A DNA stretch of 64,000 nucleotides from positions 243,110 through 307,109 of the forward strand of contig NZ_BNBR01000008.1 in NCBI RefSeq assembly GCF_014656055.1, in the 5' to 3' direction. The DNA comes from Streptomyces griseosporeus (GTDB lineage: Bacteria; Actinomycetota; Actinomycetes; Streptomycetales; Streptomycetaceae). Position 1 is the stretch's first letter; each line of letters starts with the position of its first letter. The notes beneath the pieces are model-generated. The model was not told the DNA's origin, did no database searches, and saw only the letters and a program-made list of their open reading frames with translations. This document shows, one piece after another, positions 54,632-63,732 of the stretch. The translations under genes were made by a program, and so were the position numbers.

Positions 54632-55988
54632 CGGACGCCTCCTTTCCATCCAGAGATCCGTCACTCTGAGTATCGGTCCCACCACTGACAATCAGCTCCC
54701 GCTCCCGGCGCGGGCGGCGCCGCGGCACCGCGGGCAGTTCCTGTCCGGGCAGCGGCGGTACGGGGAATCCGCCGGCCATCGGGTCGAAGGCCGTCGGCGC
54801 GGGCGCGGGCCGCTCGGTCTCCTTCGCCTTCTGCCGGAACATGTCCGCGACGAAGGACAGGAGCAGCAGGGCGAGGACGCCACCGCCCACGTAGAGGGCG
54901 ATGTCGGCGAAGTCGTAGTTCTCGTTGCGCAGGGTGCGCACGGTCGCGACGAGCATCAGCCAGGTCACGGAGACCGGGATGAGGACCTTCCAGCCGAGCT
55001 TCATCAGCTGGTCGTAGCGGACCCGGGGCAGCGTGCCGCGCAGCCAGATGAAGAAGAACAGCAGCAGCTGCACCTTGACGACGAACCAGAGCATCGGCCA
55101 CCAGCCGTGGTTCGCGCCCTCCCAGAAGGTGCTGACCGGCCACGGGGCCCGCCAGCCGCCCAGGAACAGCGTCGTCGCCACGGCCGAGACCGTCACCATG
55201 TTCACGTACTCGGCGAGCATGAACATCGCGAACTTGATCGACGAGTACTCGGTGTTGAAGCCGCCGACCAGGTCGCCCTCGGACTCCGGCATGTCGAAGG
55301 GGGCGCGGTTGGTCTCGCCGACCATGGTGACGATGTAGAGGATGAACGAGACCGGCAGCAGCAGGATGTACCAGCGGTCCTGCTGCTGCTCGACGATCGT
55401 GGACGTCGACATCGAACCGGAGTAGAGGAAGACCGACGCGAACGCGGCGCCCATGGCGATCTCGTACGAGATCATCTGCGCGCACGAGCGCAGACCGCCC
55501 AGCAGCGGGTACGTCGAGCCGGAGCTCCAGCCCGCCAGGACGATGCCGTAGATGCCGACCGAGGCGACCGCGAGGATGTACAGCATCGCGATCGGCAGGT
55601 CGGTGAGCTGCATCGTGGTGCGGTGCCCGAAGATCGAGATCTCGTTGCCGGCCGGGCCGAAGGGGATCACCGCGATCGCCATGAACGCCGGGATGGCGGC
55701 GACGATCGGGGCGAGGACGTACACCACCTTGTCCGCGCGGCGGACGATGATGTCCTCCTTCAGCATCAGCTTGATGCCGTCGGCGAGCGACTGGAGCATG
55801 CCCCAGGGGCCGTGCCGGTTGGGGCCGATGCGCAGCTGCATCCAGGCGACGACCTTGCGCTCCCAGACGATGGAGAACAGCACGGTCACCATCAGGAAGG
55901 CGAAGCAGAACACCGCCTTGATCACGACCAGCCACCAGGGGTCGCGGCCGAACATCGAGAGGTCTTCAGCGGCGAGGTACGGGCTCAT
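54624..55988 (-). CDS. nuoH: NADH-quinone oxidoreductase subunit H
   Basis: A 454-residue membrane subunit forming the quinone chamber entrance. MQLRIGPNRHGPWGMLQSLADGIKL-like sequence (positions 50-75), TNRAPFDMPESEGDLVGGFN with conserved acidic residues, and EYSSIKFAMFMLAEYVNM are visible. The C-terminal 60 residues are cytoplasmic, proline-rich and common in actinobacteria. The ATG at 55988 overlaps the nuoG stop. Confidence 0.96.
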   Translation of the reverse strand: MSPYLAAEDLSMFGRDPWWLVVIKAVFCFAFLMVTVLFSIVWERKVVAWMQLRIGPNRHGPWGMLQSLADGIKLMLKEDIIVRRADKVVYVLAPIVAAIPAFMAIAVIPFGPAGNEISIFGHRTTMQLTDLPIAMLYILAVASVGIYGIVLAGWSSGSTYPLLGGLRSCAQMISYEIAMGAAFASVFLYSGSMSTSTIVEQQQDRWYILLLPVSFILYIVTMVGETNRAPFDMPESEGDLVGGFNTEYSSIKFAMFMLAEYVNMVTVSAVATTLFLGGWRAPWPVSTFWEGANHGWWPMLWFVVKVQLLLFFFIWLRGTLPRVRYDQLMKLGWKVLIPVSVTWLMLVATVRTLRNENYDFADIALYVGGGVLALLLLSFVADMFRQKAKETERPAPAPTAFDPMAGGFPVPPLPGQELPAVPRRRPRRERELIVSGGTDTQSDGSLDGKEASDG

Positions 55989-58489
55989 GCCTCCACCTCC
56001 TTCGGGGCGTCGGCGACGGCCGTCGCCGGGCCGATGCGGACGAGGGAGCCGGGCCGGGCCCCGGTGTCGGAGGCGACGCCGCCGCCGACGGAGTTCAGCG
56101 GCAGCCAGACCACCCGGTCGGGCATCTCGGTGACCTGCAGCGGCACTTCGGTGGTGCCGGCGGGCCCGGTCACGGCGAGGAGGTCGCCGTCCTTCACGCC
56201 CGCCTCGGCGGCCGTCGCGGCGGACACGCGCGCGTGTGCCGCGTGCCGGGTACCGGCGAGCGCCTCGTCGCCCTGCTGGAGGACGCCCCGGTCGAGCAGG
56301 AGCCGGTGCCCGGCGAGGACGGCCTCACCGGCGGCGGGCCGGGGCAGCACGCCCGCGGTCTCCAGCGGCTCGGTGGCGCGGGGTCCGTCCCAGGCGCCGA
56401 GCCGGTCGATCTCCGCGCGCGTGGTGCGCAGGTCCGGCAGGCCGAGGTGGACGTCCATGGCGTCGGCCAGCATCTGCAGCACGCGCGCGTCGGTCGGCTC
56501 CACACGGCGGGTCATCTGGTCGGGCTTGAGCGCGGCCTCGAAGAAGCGCACCCGGCCCTCCCAGTTGAGGAAGGTGCCCGCCTTCTCGGCGACCGCCGCG
56601 ACCGGCAGGACGACGTCGGCGCGTTCGGTGACCTCGCTGGGCCGCAGCTCCAGCGAGACCAGGAAGCCGACCTCGTCGAGCGCGGCACGCGCGCGTGCCG
56701 GGTCGGGCAGGTCGGCGACCTCCACCCCGGCGACCAGCAGCGCCTGGAGTTCACCGGAGGCGGCGGCCTCGACGATCTGGCCGGTGTCGCGGCCGTAGCG
56801 GTGCGGGAGCTCGGCGACGCCCCAGGCGGCGGCGACCTCGTCACGCGCGCGGGGGTCGGTGGCCGGGCGGCCGCCCGGCAGCAGCGACGGCAGCGCGCCC
56901 GCCTCGACGGCACCGCGCTCCCCGGCCCGCCGCGGGATCCACACCAGCTGGGCCCCGGTGGCGGAGGCTCCGCGTACGGCGGCGGTGAGTCCGCCCGCCA
57001 CGGCGGCCAGCCGCTCGCCGACGACGATCACCGCGCCCTCGGCCCGCAGCGCCTCGGCCGCGAGCGCGCCCGGGCCCTCCAGGCCGACGCCGCTCGCGAG
57101 GGCGTCCAGCCACTCGGTCTCGGTGCCGGGGGCGGCCGGCAGCAGTGTGCCGCCCGCCTTGGTCAGTCCGCGCGTGGCGTGCGTGGCCAGCGCGAACACC
57201 TTCTGCCCGTGCTTGCGCCAGGCCTTGCGCAGCCTGAGGAAGACGCCCGGGGCCTCCTCCTCGGACTCGAACCCGACCAGCAGCACCGCCGGTGCCTTCT
57301 CCAGCAGGGTGTACGTGACACCCGTACCGTCCAGGTCACGGCCGCGGCCGGCGACCCGGGCGGCGAGGAAGTCGGCCTCCTCGGCGCTGTGCACGCGCGC
57401 GCGGAAGTCGATGTCGTTGGTGTCGAGCGCCACCCGCGCGAACTTGCTGTAGGCGTAGGCGTCCTCGACGGTGAGCCGGCCGCCGGTGAGGACACCGGTG
57501 CGGCCGCGGGAGGCGAGCAGCCCCTGCGCGGCGATCTGCAGCGCCTCCGGCCAGGACGCCGGCTCCAGCTCGCCCTCGGCGTTGCGCACCAGCGGCGTGG
57601 TGAGACGGTCCTTCAGCTGCGCGTACCGGAACGCGAAGCGTCCCTTGTCGCAGATCCACTCCTCGTTGACCTCGGGGTCGTTCGCGGCGAGCCGCCGCAT
57701 GACCTTGCCGCGCCGGTGGTCGGTGCGGGTGGCGCAGCCGCCGGAGCAGTGCTCGCACACCGACGGCGAGGAGATGAGGTCGAAGGGGCGGGAGCGGAAG
57801 CGGTAGGCCGCCGAGGTCAGCGCGCCGACCGGGCAGATCTGGATGGTGTTGCCGGAGAAGTACGACTCGAAGGGGTCGCCGTCGCCGGTGCCGACCTGCT
57901 GGAGCGCGCCCCGCTCGACCAGCTCGATCATCGGGTCGCCCGCGATCTGGTTGGAGAAGCGGGTGCAGCGCGCGCACAGCACGCACCGCTCGCGGTCGAG
58001 CAGCACCTGGGTGGAGATCGGCACGGGCTTCTCGTAGGTCCGCTTGCGGCCCTCGAAGCGGGAGTCGGCCTGGCCGTGGGACATGGCCTGGTTCTGCAGG
58101 GGGCACTCGCCGCCCTTGTCGCAGACCGGGCAGTCCAGCGGGTGGTTGATGAGCAGCAGCTCCATCACACCCTTCAGGGCCTTCTCCGCGACCGGCGAGG
58201 TCAGATGGGTCTTGACCACCATCCCGTCGGTGCAGGTGATGGTGCAGGACGCCATCGGCTTGCGCTGGCCCTCGACCTCGACGATGCACTGCCGGCAGGC
58301 GCCGGCCGGGTCGAGGGCGGGGTGGTCGCAGAAGCGGGGGATCTCGATACCGAGCTGCTCGGCGGCCCGGATGACCAGGGTGCCCTTCGGCACGCTGATC
58401 TCGATGCCGTCGATCGTCAGCGTCACGAGGTCCTCCGGCGGGACCGGCGCCTGCCCGCCCGAGGAGGGAGCGCTCGTGGTCACCGTCAT
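55985..58489 (-). CDS. nuoG: NADH-quinone oxidoreductase subunit G
   Basis: An 834-residue iron-sulfur subunit of the peripheral arm. The N-terminal [2Fe-2S] domain has CDHPALDPAGACRQCIVEVE and ASC. LINHPLDCPVCDKGGECPLQ holds the His-Cys-ligated cluster, ERCVLCARCTRFSNQIAGDP a [4Fe-4S] cluster, and VCEHCSGGCATRTDHR a further cluster. The rest is a molybdopterin-oxidoreductase-like fold without a cofactor. It passes electrons from NuoF/E to NuoI. It starts at ATG 58489, overlapping nuoF by four bases. Confidence 0.96.
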   Translation of the reverse strand: MTVTTSAPSSGGQAPVPPEDLVTLTIDGIEISVPKGTLVIRAAEQLGIEIPRFCDHPALDPAGACRQCIVEVEGQRKPMASCTITCTDGMVVKTHLTSPVAEKALKGVMELLLINHPLDCPVCDKGGECPLQNQAMSHGQADSRFEGRKRTYEKPVPISTQVLLDRERCVLCARCTRFSNQIAGDPMIELVERGALQQVGTGDGDPFESYFSGNTIQICPVGALTSAAYRFRSRPFDLISSPSVCEHCSGGCATRTDHRRGKVMRRLAANDPEVNEEWICDKGRFAFRYAQLKDRLTTPLVRNAEGELEPASWPEALQIAAQGLLASRGRTGVLTGGRLTVEDAYAYSKFARVALDTNDIDFRARVHSAEEADFLAARVAGRGRDLDGTGVTYTLLEKAPAVLLVGFESEEEAPGVFLRLRKAWRKHGQKVFALATHATRGLTKAGGTLLPAAPGTETEWLDALASGVGLEGPGALAAEALRAEGAVIVVGERLAAVAGGLTAAVRGASATGAQLVWIPRRAGERGAVEAGALPSLLPGGRPATDPRARDEVAAAWGVAELPHRYGRDTGQIVEAAASGELQALLVAGVEVADLPDPARARAALDEVGFLVSLELRPSEVTERADVVLPVAAVAEKAGTFLNWEGRVRFFEAALKPDQMTRRVEPTDARVLQMLADAMDVHLGLPDLRTTRAEIDRLGAWDGPRATEPLETAGVLPRPAAGEAVLAGHRLLLDRGVLQQGDEALAGTRHAAHARVSAATAAEAGVKDGDLLAVTGPAGTTEVPLQVTEMPDRVVWLPLNSVGGGVASDTGARPGSLVRIGPATAVADAPKEVEA

Positions 58490-59835
58490 GCGTTCACCTC
58501 CAGGTGCTGATCCGCCCAGGCCGTCGACCTGGCCGGGTCGAAGGGGCAGCCGCGGCCCGTGATGTGCTGCTCGTACTCCTCGCGGAAGTACTTGAGCGAG
58601 GAGAAGATCGGCGAGGCGGCACCGTCGCCGAGGGCGCAGAAGGACTTGCCGTTGATGTTGTCGGCGATGTCCGCGAGCTTGTCGAGGTCGCTCATGGCGC
58701 CCTTGCCGGCCTCGATGTCCCGCAGCAACTGCACGAGCCAGTAGGTGCCTTCGCGGCAGGGCGTGCACTTGCCGCAGGACTCGTGGGCGTAGAACTCGGT
58801 CCAGCGGGTGACGGCGCGGACGACGCAGGTCGTCTCGTCGAAGCACTGGAGCGCCTTGGTGCCGAGCATGGAACCGGCGGCGCCCACTCCTTCGTAGTCG
58901 AGGGGGACGTCGAGGTGCTCGTCGGTGAACATCGGGGTCGAGGAGCCGCCCGGCGTCCAGAACTTGAGGCTGTGGCCGGGGCGCATGCCGCCGCTCATCT
59001 CCAGCAGCTGGCGCAGGGTGATCCCGAGCGGGGCCTCGTACTGGCCGGGGCTCGCCACGTGGCCGGAGAGGGAGTAGAGCGTGAAGCCCGGGGACTTCTC
59101 GCTGCCCATCGACCGGAACCATTCCTTGCCCCGGTTGAGGATCGCGGGAACCGACGCGATGGACTCGACGTTGTTCACCACAGTGGGGCAGGCGTAGAGA
59201 CCTGCCACAGCAGGGAAGGGGGGACGCAGCCGCGGTTGGCCACGGCGGCCTTCGAGCGAGTCCAGCAGCGCGGTCTCCTCACCGCAGATGTACGCGCCGG
59301 CGCCGGCGTGCACGGTGAGTTCGAGGTCGAGACCGCTGCCGAGGATGTTCTCGCCGAGGTAGCCCGCCGCGTAGGCCTCGCGCACGGCCTGGTGCAACCG
59401 CCGCAGAACGGGGACGACTTCACCCCGCAGATAGATGAAGGCATGCGACGACCTGATCGCGTAGCACGCGATGACGATGCCCTCGATGAGGCTGTGCGGG
59501 TTCGCGAAGAGGAGCGGGATGTCCTTGCACGTCCCGGGCTCCGACTCGTCGGCGTTGACAACAAGATAGTGCGGCTTTCCATCCCCCTGCGGAATGAACT
59601 GCCACTTCATTCCCGTCGGGAATCCCGCGCCGCCGCGCCCGCGCAGACCGGAGTCCTTGACGTACGCGATGACGTCGTCCGGTGACATGGCGAGCGCCTT
59701 GCGGAGCCCCTCGTACCCCTCGTGCCTCCGGTAGACGTCCAGCGTCCAGGACCTGTCCTCGTCCCAGAAGGCCGACAGCACGGGTGCGAGCAGCTTCTCG
59801 GGGCTGTTCTCCTTCAGTTCGGGTGCCAAGGTCAT
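58486..59835 (-). CDS. nuoF: NADH-quinone oxidoreductase subunit F
   Basis: A 449-residue catalytic subunit that oxidises NADH. The FMN/NADH site is GLRGRGGAGFPTGMKWQFIP, and the [4Fe-4S] cluster N3 motif is ESCGKCTPCREGTYWLVQLL with a fourth cysteine downstream (CALGDGAASP). Conserved ADESEPGTCKD is also present. The start ATG 59835 overlaps the nuoE stop as TGATG and follows GGAGGGGG; a GTG at 59838 is an alternative. Length is typical. Confidence 0.96.
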   Translation of the reverse strand: MTLAPELKENSPEKLLAPVLSAFWDEDRSWTLDVYRRHEGYEGLRKALAMSPDDVIAYVKDSGLRGRGGAGFPTGMKWQFIPQGDGKPHYLVVNADESEPGTCKDIPLLFANPHSLIEGIVIACYAIRSSHAFIYLRGEVVPVLRRLHQAVREAYAAGYLGENILGSGLDLELTVHAGAGAYICGEETALLDSLEGRRGQPRLRPPFPAVAGLYACPTVVNNVESIASVPAILNRGKEWFRSMGSEKSPGFTLYSLSGHVASPGQYEAPLGITLRQLLEMSGGMRPGHSLKFWTPGGSSTPMFTDEHLDVPLDYEGVGAAGSMLGTKALQCFDETTCVVRAVTRWTEFYAHESCGKCTPCREGTYWLVQLLRDIEAGKGAMSDLDKLADIADNINGKSFCALGDGAASPIFSSLKYFREEYEQHITGRGCPFDPARSTAWADQHLEVNA

Positions 59836-60707
59836 CACTCCCCCTCCTCGGCAACAGGCCCCGCCGGGTGGGAGGGGTCGGATGCGGACATGTCCTGCGG
59901 CGCGTCATGGGAACTCAGGTGCTCGTCGGGCGAGGGCTCGTGCACCTTCCGGTCCTGCGGCTCGTCGTGCGGGCCGCCGTCCCGCGGATGGACCACGCGC
60001 GCGGGTGCGGCCTCTCCTCTGGCCAGGCGGAGGCCCACCAGCGACGCCGGTCCCGCACTCCCGCTCTCCTCGACGGCCCCGGGCCGCTCGTCGGGGAAGC
60101 CGGCCAGGATCCGCGCGGTCTCCTTGAAGGTGCACAGCTTCGCCCCGCGCGTCGGCGACACGGGCCGTCCCGCCCGCAGGTCGTCGACGAGGCGCTTGGC
60201 GCTGTCCGGGGTCTGGTTGTCGAAGAACTCCCAGTTGACCATCACGACGGGCGCGAAGTCGCAGGCCGCGTTGCACTCGATGTGCTCCAGGGTGACCTTG
60301 CCGTCACCGGTGGTCTCGCCGTTGCCGACGCCGAGGTGCTCCTGCAGCTCCTCGAAGATCGCGTCGCCGCCCATGACCGCGCACAGGGTGTTGGTGCACA
60401 CCCCGACCTGGTAGTCGCCGCTCGGGCGGCGCCGGTACATGGTGTAGAAGGTGGCGACGGCGTTGACCTCGGCGGTGGTCAGGCCGAGTACGTCCGCGCA
60501 GAACCGCATCCCGGTGCGCGTGACGTGCCCCTCCTCGGACTGCACGAGGTGCAGCAGCGGCAGAAGGGCGGACCGGGAGTCGGGGTAGCGGGAGATGATC
60601 TCGCGCGCGTCCGCCTCCAGCCGGGCCCGGACGTCGTCCGGATAGGCGGGGGCGGGCAGCTCGGGCATGCCCAGGCTGACGCCCCGCTCCGAAGGTGAGG
60701 TGGTCAC
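59835..60707 (-). CDS. nuoE: NADH-quinone oxidoreductase subunit E
   Basis: A 290-residue subunit with the [2Fe-2S] cluster N1a. The four ligands lie in VGVCTNTLCAVMGG and HIECNAACDFAPVVMVNWEF. The thioredoxin-like core ends at about residue 190. A charged tail rich in histidine, proline and aspartate (VHPRDGGPHDEPQDRKVHEP) follows, absent from E. coli NuoE but seen in Streptomyces. It starts at GTG 60707, overlapping nuoD by four bases. With NuoF and NuoG it forms the NADH-dehydrogenase module that the second cluster lacks. Confidence 0.95.
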   Translation of the reverse strand: MTTSPSERGVSLGMPELPAPAYPDDVRARLEADAREIISRYPDSRSALLPLLHLVQSEEGHVTRTGMRFCADVLGLTTAEVNAVATFYTMYRRRPSGDYQVGVCTNTLCAVMGGDAIFEELQEHLGVGNGETTGDGKVTLEHIECNAACDFAPVVMVNWEFFDNQTPDSAKRLVDDLRAGRPVSPTRGAKLCTFKETARILAGFPDERPGAVEESGSAGPASLVGLRLARGEAAPARVVHPRDGGPHDEPQDRKVHEPSPDEHLSSHDAPQDMSASDPSHPAGPVAEEGE

Positions 60708-62050
60708 CGGTCGACGCCTCCCATCACGGGGTCGATGGACGCGACGGCGACGATGACGTCGGCGACCTGGCCGCCCTCGCACATCGCCGCCATGGCCTGC
60801 AGGTTGGTGAAGGACGGGTCGCGGAAGTGGACCCGGTAGGGGCGGGTGCCGCCGTCGGAGACGGCGTGCACGCCGAGTTCGCCCTTGGGTGACTCGACGG
60901 CCGCGTACGCCTGTCCCGGCGGGACGCGGAAGCCCTCGGTGACCAGCTTGAAGTGGTGGATCAGGGCCTCCATGGAGGTGCCCATGATCTTCTTGATGTG
61001 GTCGAGGGAGTTGCCGAGTCCGTCGGGGCCGAGCGCGAGCTGGGCGGGCCAGGCGATCTTCTTGTCGGCGACCATGACCGGGCCGGGCTGGAGCCGGTCC
61101 AGGCACTGCTCGACGATCCGGAGCGACTGGCGCATCTCCTCCAGCCGGATCAGGAAGCGGCCGTAGGCGTCGCAGCTGTCGGCGGTCGGGATCTCGAAGT
61201 CGTAGGTCTCGTAGTCGCAGTACGGCTGGGCCTTGCGCAGGTCGTGCGGCAGGCCGGTGGAGCGCAGGATCGGGCCGGTCGCGCCGAGGGCCATGCAGCC
61301 GGCCAGGTCGAGGTAGCCGATGTCCTGCATGCGCGCCTTGAAGATGGGGTTCCCCGTGGCGAGCTTGTCGTACTCGGGGAGGTTCTTCTTCATCTTCTTG
61401 ACGAACTCGCGGATGTGGTCGACCGCGCCGGGCGGCAGGTCCTGGGCGAGTCCGCCGGGGCGGATGTAGGCGTGGTTCATCCGCAGGCCCGTGATGAGCT
61501 CGTAGATGTCGAGGATCATCTCGCGGTCGCGGAACCCGTAGATCATGATCGTGGTCGCGCCCAGCTCCATGCCGCCGGTGGCGATGCACACCAGGTGCGA
61601 GGAGAGGCGGTTCAGCTCCATCAGGAGCACCCGGATGATCTTGGCGCGCTCGGTGATCTGGTCCTCGATGCCCAGGAGCTTCTCGACGGCGAGGCAGTAG
61701 GCGGTCTCGTTGAAGAAGGACGTCAGGTAGTCCATGCGCGTCACGAACGTGGTGCCCTGCGTCCAGGTCCGGTACTCGAGGTTCTTCTCGATGCCGGTGT
61801 GGAGGTAGCCGATGCCGCAGCGGGCCTCGGTGACCGTCTCGCCGTCGATCTCCAGGATCAGCCGCAGCACGCCGTGGGTGGAGGGGTGCTGGGGGCCCAT
61901 GTTGACGACGATGCGCTCGTCGTCGGCCTTGGCCGCGGACTGGACGACCTCGTCCCAGTCGCCGCCGGTGACCGTGTAGACGGTGCCCTCGGTGGTCTCG
62001 CGCGCCGAGGCCGAGGCGGCCTGCGCGTCGGATGCGTGGAACGTGCTCAC
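60704..62050 (-). CDS. nuoD: NADH-quinone oxidoreductase subunit D
   Basis: A 448-residue 49-kDa-type subunit lining the quinone site. NMGPQHPSTHGVLRLILEID carries the site histidines, GYLHTGIEKNLEYRTWTQG and YGFRDREMILDIYELITGLR are conserved, and the C-terminal DPVMGGVDR is canonical. The active-site tyrosine is within the TYDFEIPT-to-DCDAYGRF region. It starts at GTG 62050 and overlaps nuoC by four bases. As the only nuoD in the window it could serve both nuo clusters. Confidence 0.96.
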   Translation of the reverse strand: MSTFHASDAQAASASARETTEGTVYTVTGGDWDEVVQSAAKADDERIVVNMGPQHPSTHGVLRLILEIDGETVTEARCGIGYLHTGIEKNLEYRTWTQGTTFVTRMDYLTSFFNETAYCLAVEKLLGIEDQITERAKIIRVLLMELNRLSSHLVCIATGGMELGATTIMIYGFRDREMILDIYELITGLRMNHAYIRPGGLAQDLPPGAVDHIREFVKKMKKNLPEYDKLATGNPIFKARMQDIGYLDLAGCMALGATGPILRSTGLPHDLRKAQPYCDYETYDFEIPTADSCDAYGRFLIRLEEMRQSLRIVEQCLDRLQPGPVMVADKKIAWPAQLALGPDGLGNSLDHIKKIMGTSMEALIHHFKLVTEGFRVPPGQAYAAVESPKGELGVHAVSDGGTRPYRVHFRDPSFTNLQAMAAMCEGGQVADVIVAVASIDPVMGGVDR

Positions 62051-62808
62051 GAGTACGACCTCCGCTGGTCCGGAGCCGGGATCTGGGCGCCCTTGTACTC
62101 GACGGGGATGCCGCCGAGGGGGTAGTCCTTGCGCTGCGGATGGCCCTGCCAGTCGTCCGGCATCATGATCCGCGTCAGGGCCGGGTGACCGTCGAAGACG
62201 ATCCCGAAGAAGTCGTACGTCTCGCGCTCGTGCCAGTCGTTCGTCGGGTAGACGGAGACGAGGGAGGGGATGCGCGGGTCGCTGTCGGGGGCGCTGACCT
62301 CCAGCCGGATCAGCCGGTTGTGGGTGATCGAGCGCAGGTGGTAGACGGCGTGCAGCTCGCGGCCCTTGTCGTTCGGGTAGTGGACGCCGCTGACGCCGGT
62401 GCACAGCTCGAAGCGCAGGGCGGGGTCGTCGCGCAGGGTGCGGGCGACGCGGACGAGGTGCTCGCGCTCGATGTGGAAGGTCAGCTCGCCGCGGTCGACG
62501 ACCGTCTTCTCGATGGCGTTGCCGGGGAGCAGTCCCTGCTCCTCCAGCGCGCCCTCCAGTTCGTCGGCGACCTCGTCGAACCAGCCGCCGTAGGGGCGGC
62601 TCGCCGGTCCCGGGAGCCGGACCGAGCGGACCAGGCCGTCGTAGCCGGAGGTGTCCCCGCCGTTGTTGGCGCCGAACATGCCGCGCTGGACGCGGATCTC
62701 CTCGCCGCCCTGGCCGCGCTGGCCGGGGAGGTTGGAGGCGGAGAGGTCCTTCTCGGGGTTCACCCCGTTCGACCCGTCCGCGCCGTGGGTGCCGTTGGCG
62801 TCGCTCAC
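62047..62808 (-). CDS. nuoC: NADH-quinone oxidoreductase subunit C
   Basis: A 253-residue peripheral-arm subunit. An actinobacterial N-terminal extension (NGTHGADGSNGVNPEKDLSA) precedes the core: VSVYPTNDWHERETYDFFGI, VFDGHPALTRIMMPDDWQGH and PQRKDYPLGGIPVEYKGAQI. It stabilises NuoD and lies beside the quinone site. It starts at GTG 62808, overlapping nuoB by four bases. In contrast to nuoC2 there is no repetitive tail. Confidence 0.95.
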   Translation of the reverse strand: MSDANGTHGADGSNGVNPEKDLSASNLPGQRGQGGEEIRVQRGMFGANNGGDTSGYDGLVRSVRLPGPASRPYGGWFDEVADELEGALEEQGLLPGNAIEKTVVDRGELTFHIEREHLVRVARTLRDDPALRFELCTGVSGVHYPNDKGRELHAVYHLRSITHNRLIRLEVSAPDSDPRIPSLVSVYPTNDWHERETYDFFGIVFDGHPALTRIMMPDDWQGHPQRKDYPLGGIPVEYKGAQIPAPDQRRSYS

Positions 62809-63359
62809 CGCAGCAGCCCCTTCATCTCGATGGTGGGCAGGGCCTTGAGCGCCGCTTCCTCCGCCTCGCGGGCCGCCTCCTCGGCGTTCACGCCGAGCTT
62901 GGAGGACTGGATCTTCTGGTGGAGCTTGAGGATCGCGTCCATCAGCATCTCGGGCCGCGGCGGGCAGCCGGGCAGATAGATGTCCACGGGGACGATGTGG
63001 TCGACGCCCTGGACGATCGCGTAGTTGTTGAACATGCCGCCGGAGGAGGCGCACACGCCCATGGAGATGACCCACTTGGGGTTGGGCATCTGGTCGTAGA
63101 CCTGCCTCAGGACCGGCGCCATCTTCTGGCTGACCCGGCCGGCGACGATCATCAGGTCGGCCTGGCGCGGTGAGCCGCGGAAGACCTCCATGCCGAAGCG
63201 GGCCAGGTCGTAGCGGCCGGCGCCGGTGGTCATCATCTCGATGGCGCAGCAGGCCAGGCCGAAGGTGGCGGGGAAGACGGACGCCTTGCGCACCCAGCCC
63301 GCGGCCTGCTCGACGGTGGTCAGCAGGAATCCGCTCGGCAGCTTTTCTTCGAGTCCCAT
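62805..63359 (-). CDS. nuoB: NADH-quinone oxidoreductase subunit B
   Basis: A 184-residue subunit binding cluster N2. Ligands appear as LACCAIEMM, MGVCASSGGMF and LPGCPPRPEM. GSPRQADLMIVAGRVSQKMA is diagnostic. It starts at ATG 63359, 13 bases after the nuoA stop. The C-terminal alanine/glutamate-rich helix (VNAEEAAREAEEAALKALPT) is longer than in E. coli. Confidence 0.96.
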   Translation of the reverse strand: MGLEEKLPSGFLLTTVEQAAGWVRKASVFPATFGLACCAIEMMTTGAGRYDLARFGMEVFRGSPRQADLMIVAGRVSQKMAPVLRQVYDQMPNPKWVISMGVCASSGGMFNNYAIVQGVDHIVPVDIYLPGCPPRPEMLMDAILKLHQKIQSSKLGVNAEEAAREAEEAALKALPTIEMKGLLR

Positions 63360-63372
63360 GTCGTTAGGCCCC

Positions 63373-63732
63373 TCAGTCCCATTCCAGGCCGCCGCGCCGC
63401 CAGACATAGGCGTAGGCGACGAAGACGGTGAGCACGAAGAGCAGCATCTCCACGAGCCCGAACACACCCAGGGCGTCGAAGGTGACGGCCCACGGGTAGA
63501 GGAAGACGATCTCGATGTCGAAGACGATGAAGAGCATCGCCGTCAGGTAGTACTTGATGGGGAAGCGCCCGCCGCCGGCCGGCGTGGGGGTCGGCTCGAT
63601 ACCGCACTCGTAGGCTTCGAGCTTGGCGCGGTTGTACCGCTTCGGACCGATCAGCGTGGCCATGACCACGGAGAAGATCGCAAAGCCTGCCCCGAGGGCT
63701 CCCAGTACGAGGATGGGCGCATACGCGTTCAC
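63373..63732 (-). CDS. nuoA: NADH-quinone oxidoreductase subunit A
   Basis: A 119-residue three-helix membrane subunit, first gene of the complete nuo operon. KLEAYECGIEPTPTPAGGGR contains the loop cysteine that marks the active/deactive switch; FPIKYYLTAMLFIVFDIEIV and FLYPWAVTF follow. The start GTG 63732 is preceded by GAGGAGCG. A Rex-type operator lies about 110 bases upstream. Confidence 0.96.
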   Translation of the reverse strand: MNAYAPILVLGALGAGFAIFSVVMATLIGPKRYNRAKLEAYECGIEPTPTPAGGGRFPIKYYLTAMLFIVFDIEIVFLYPWAVTFDALGVFGLVEMLLFVLTVFVAYAYVWRRGGLEWD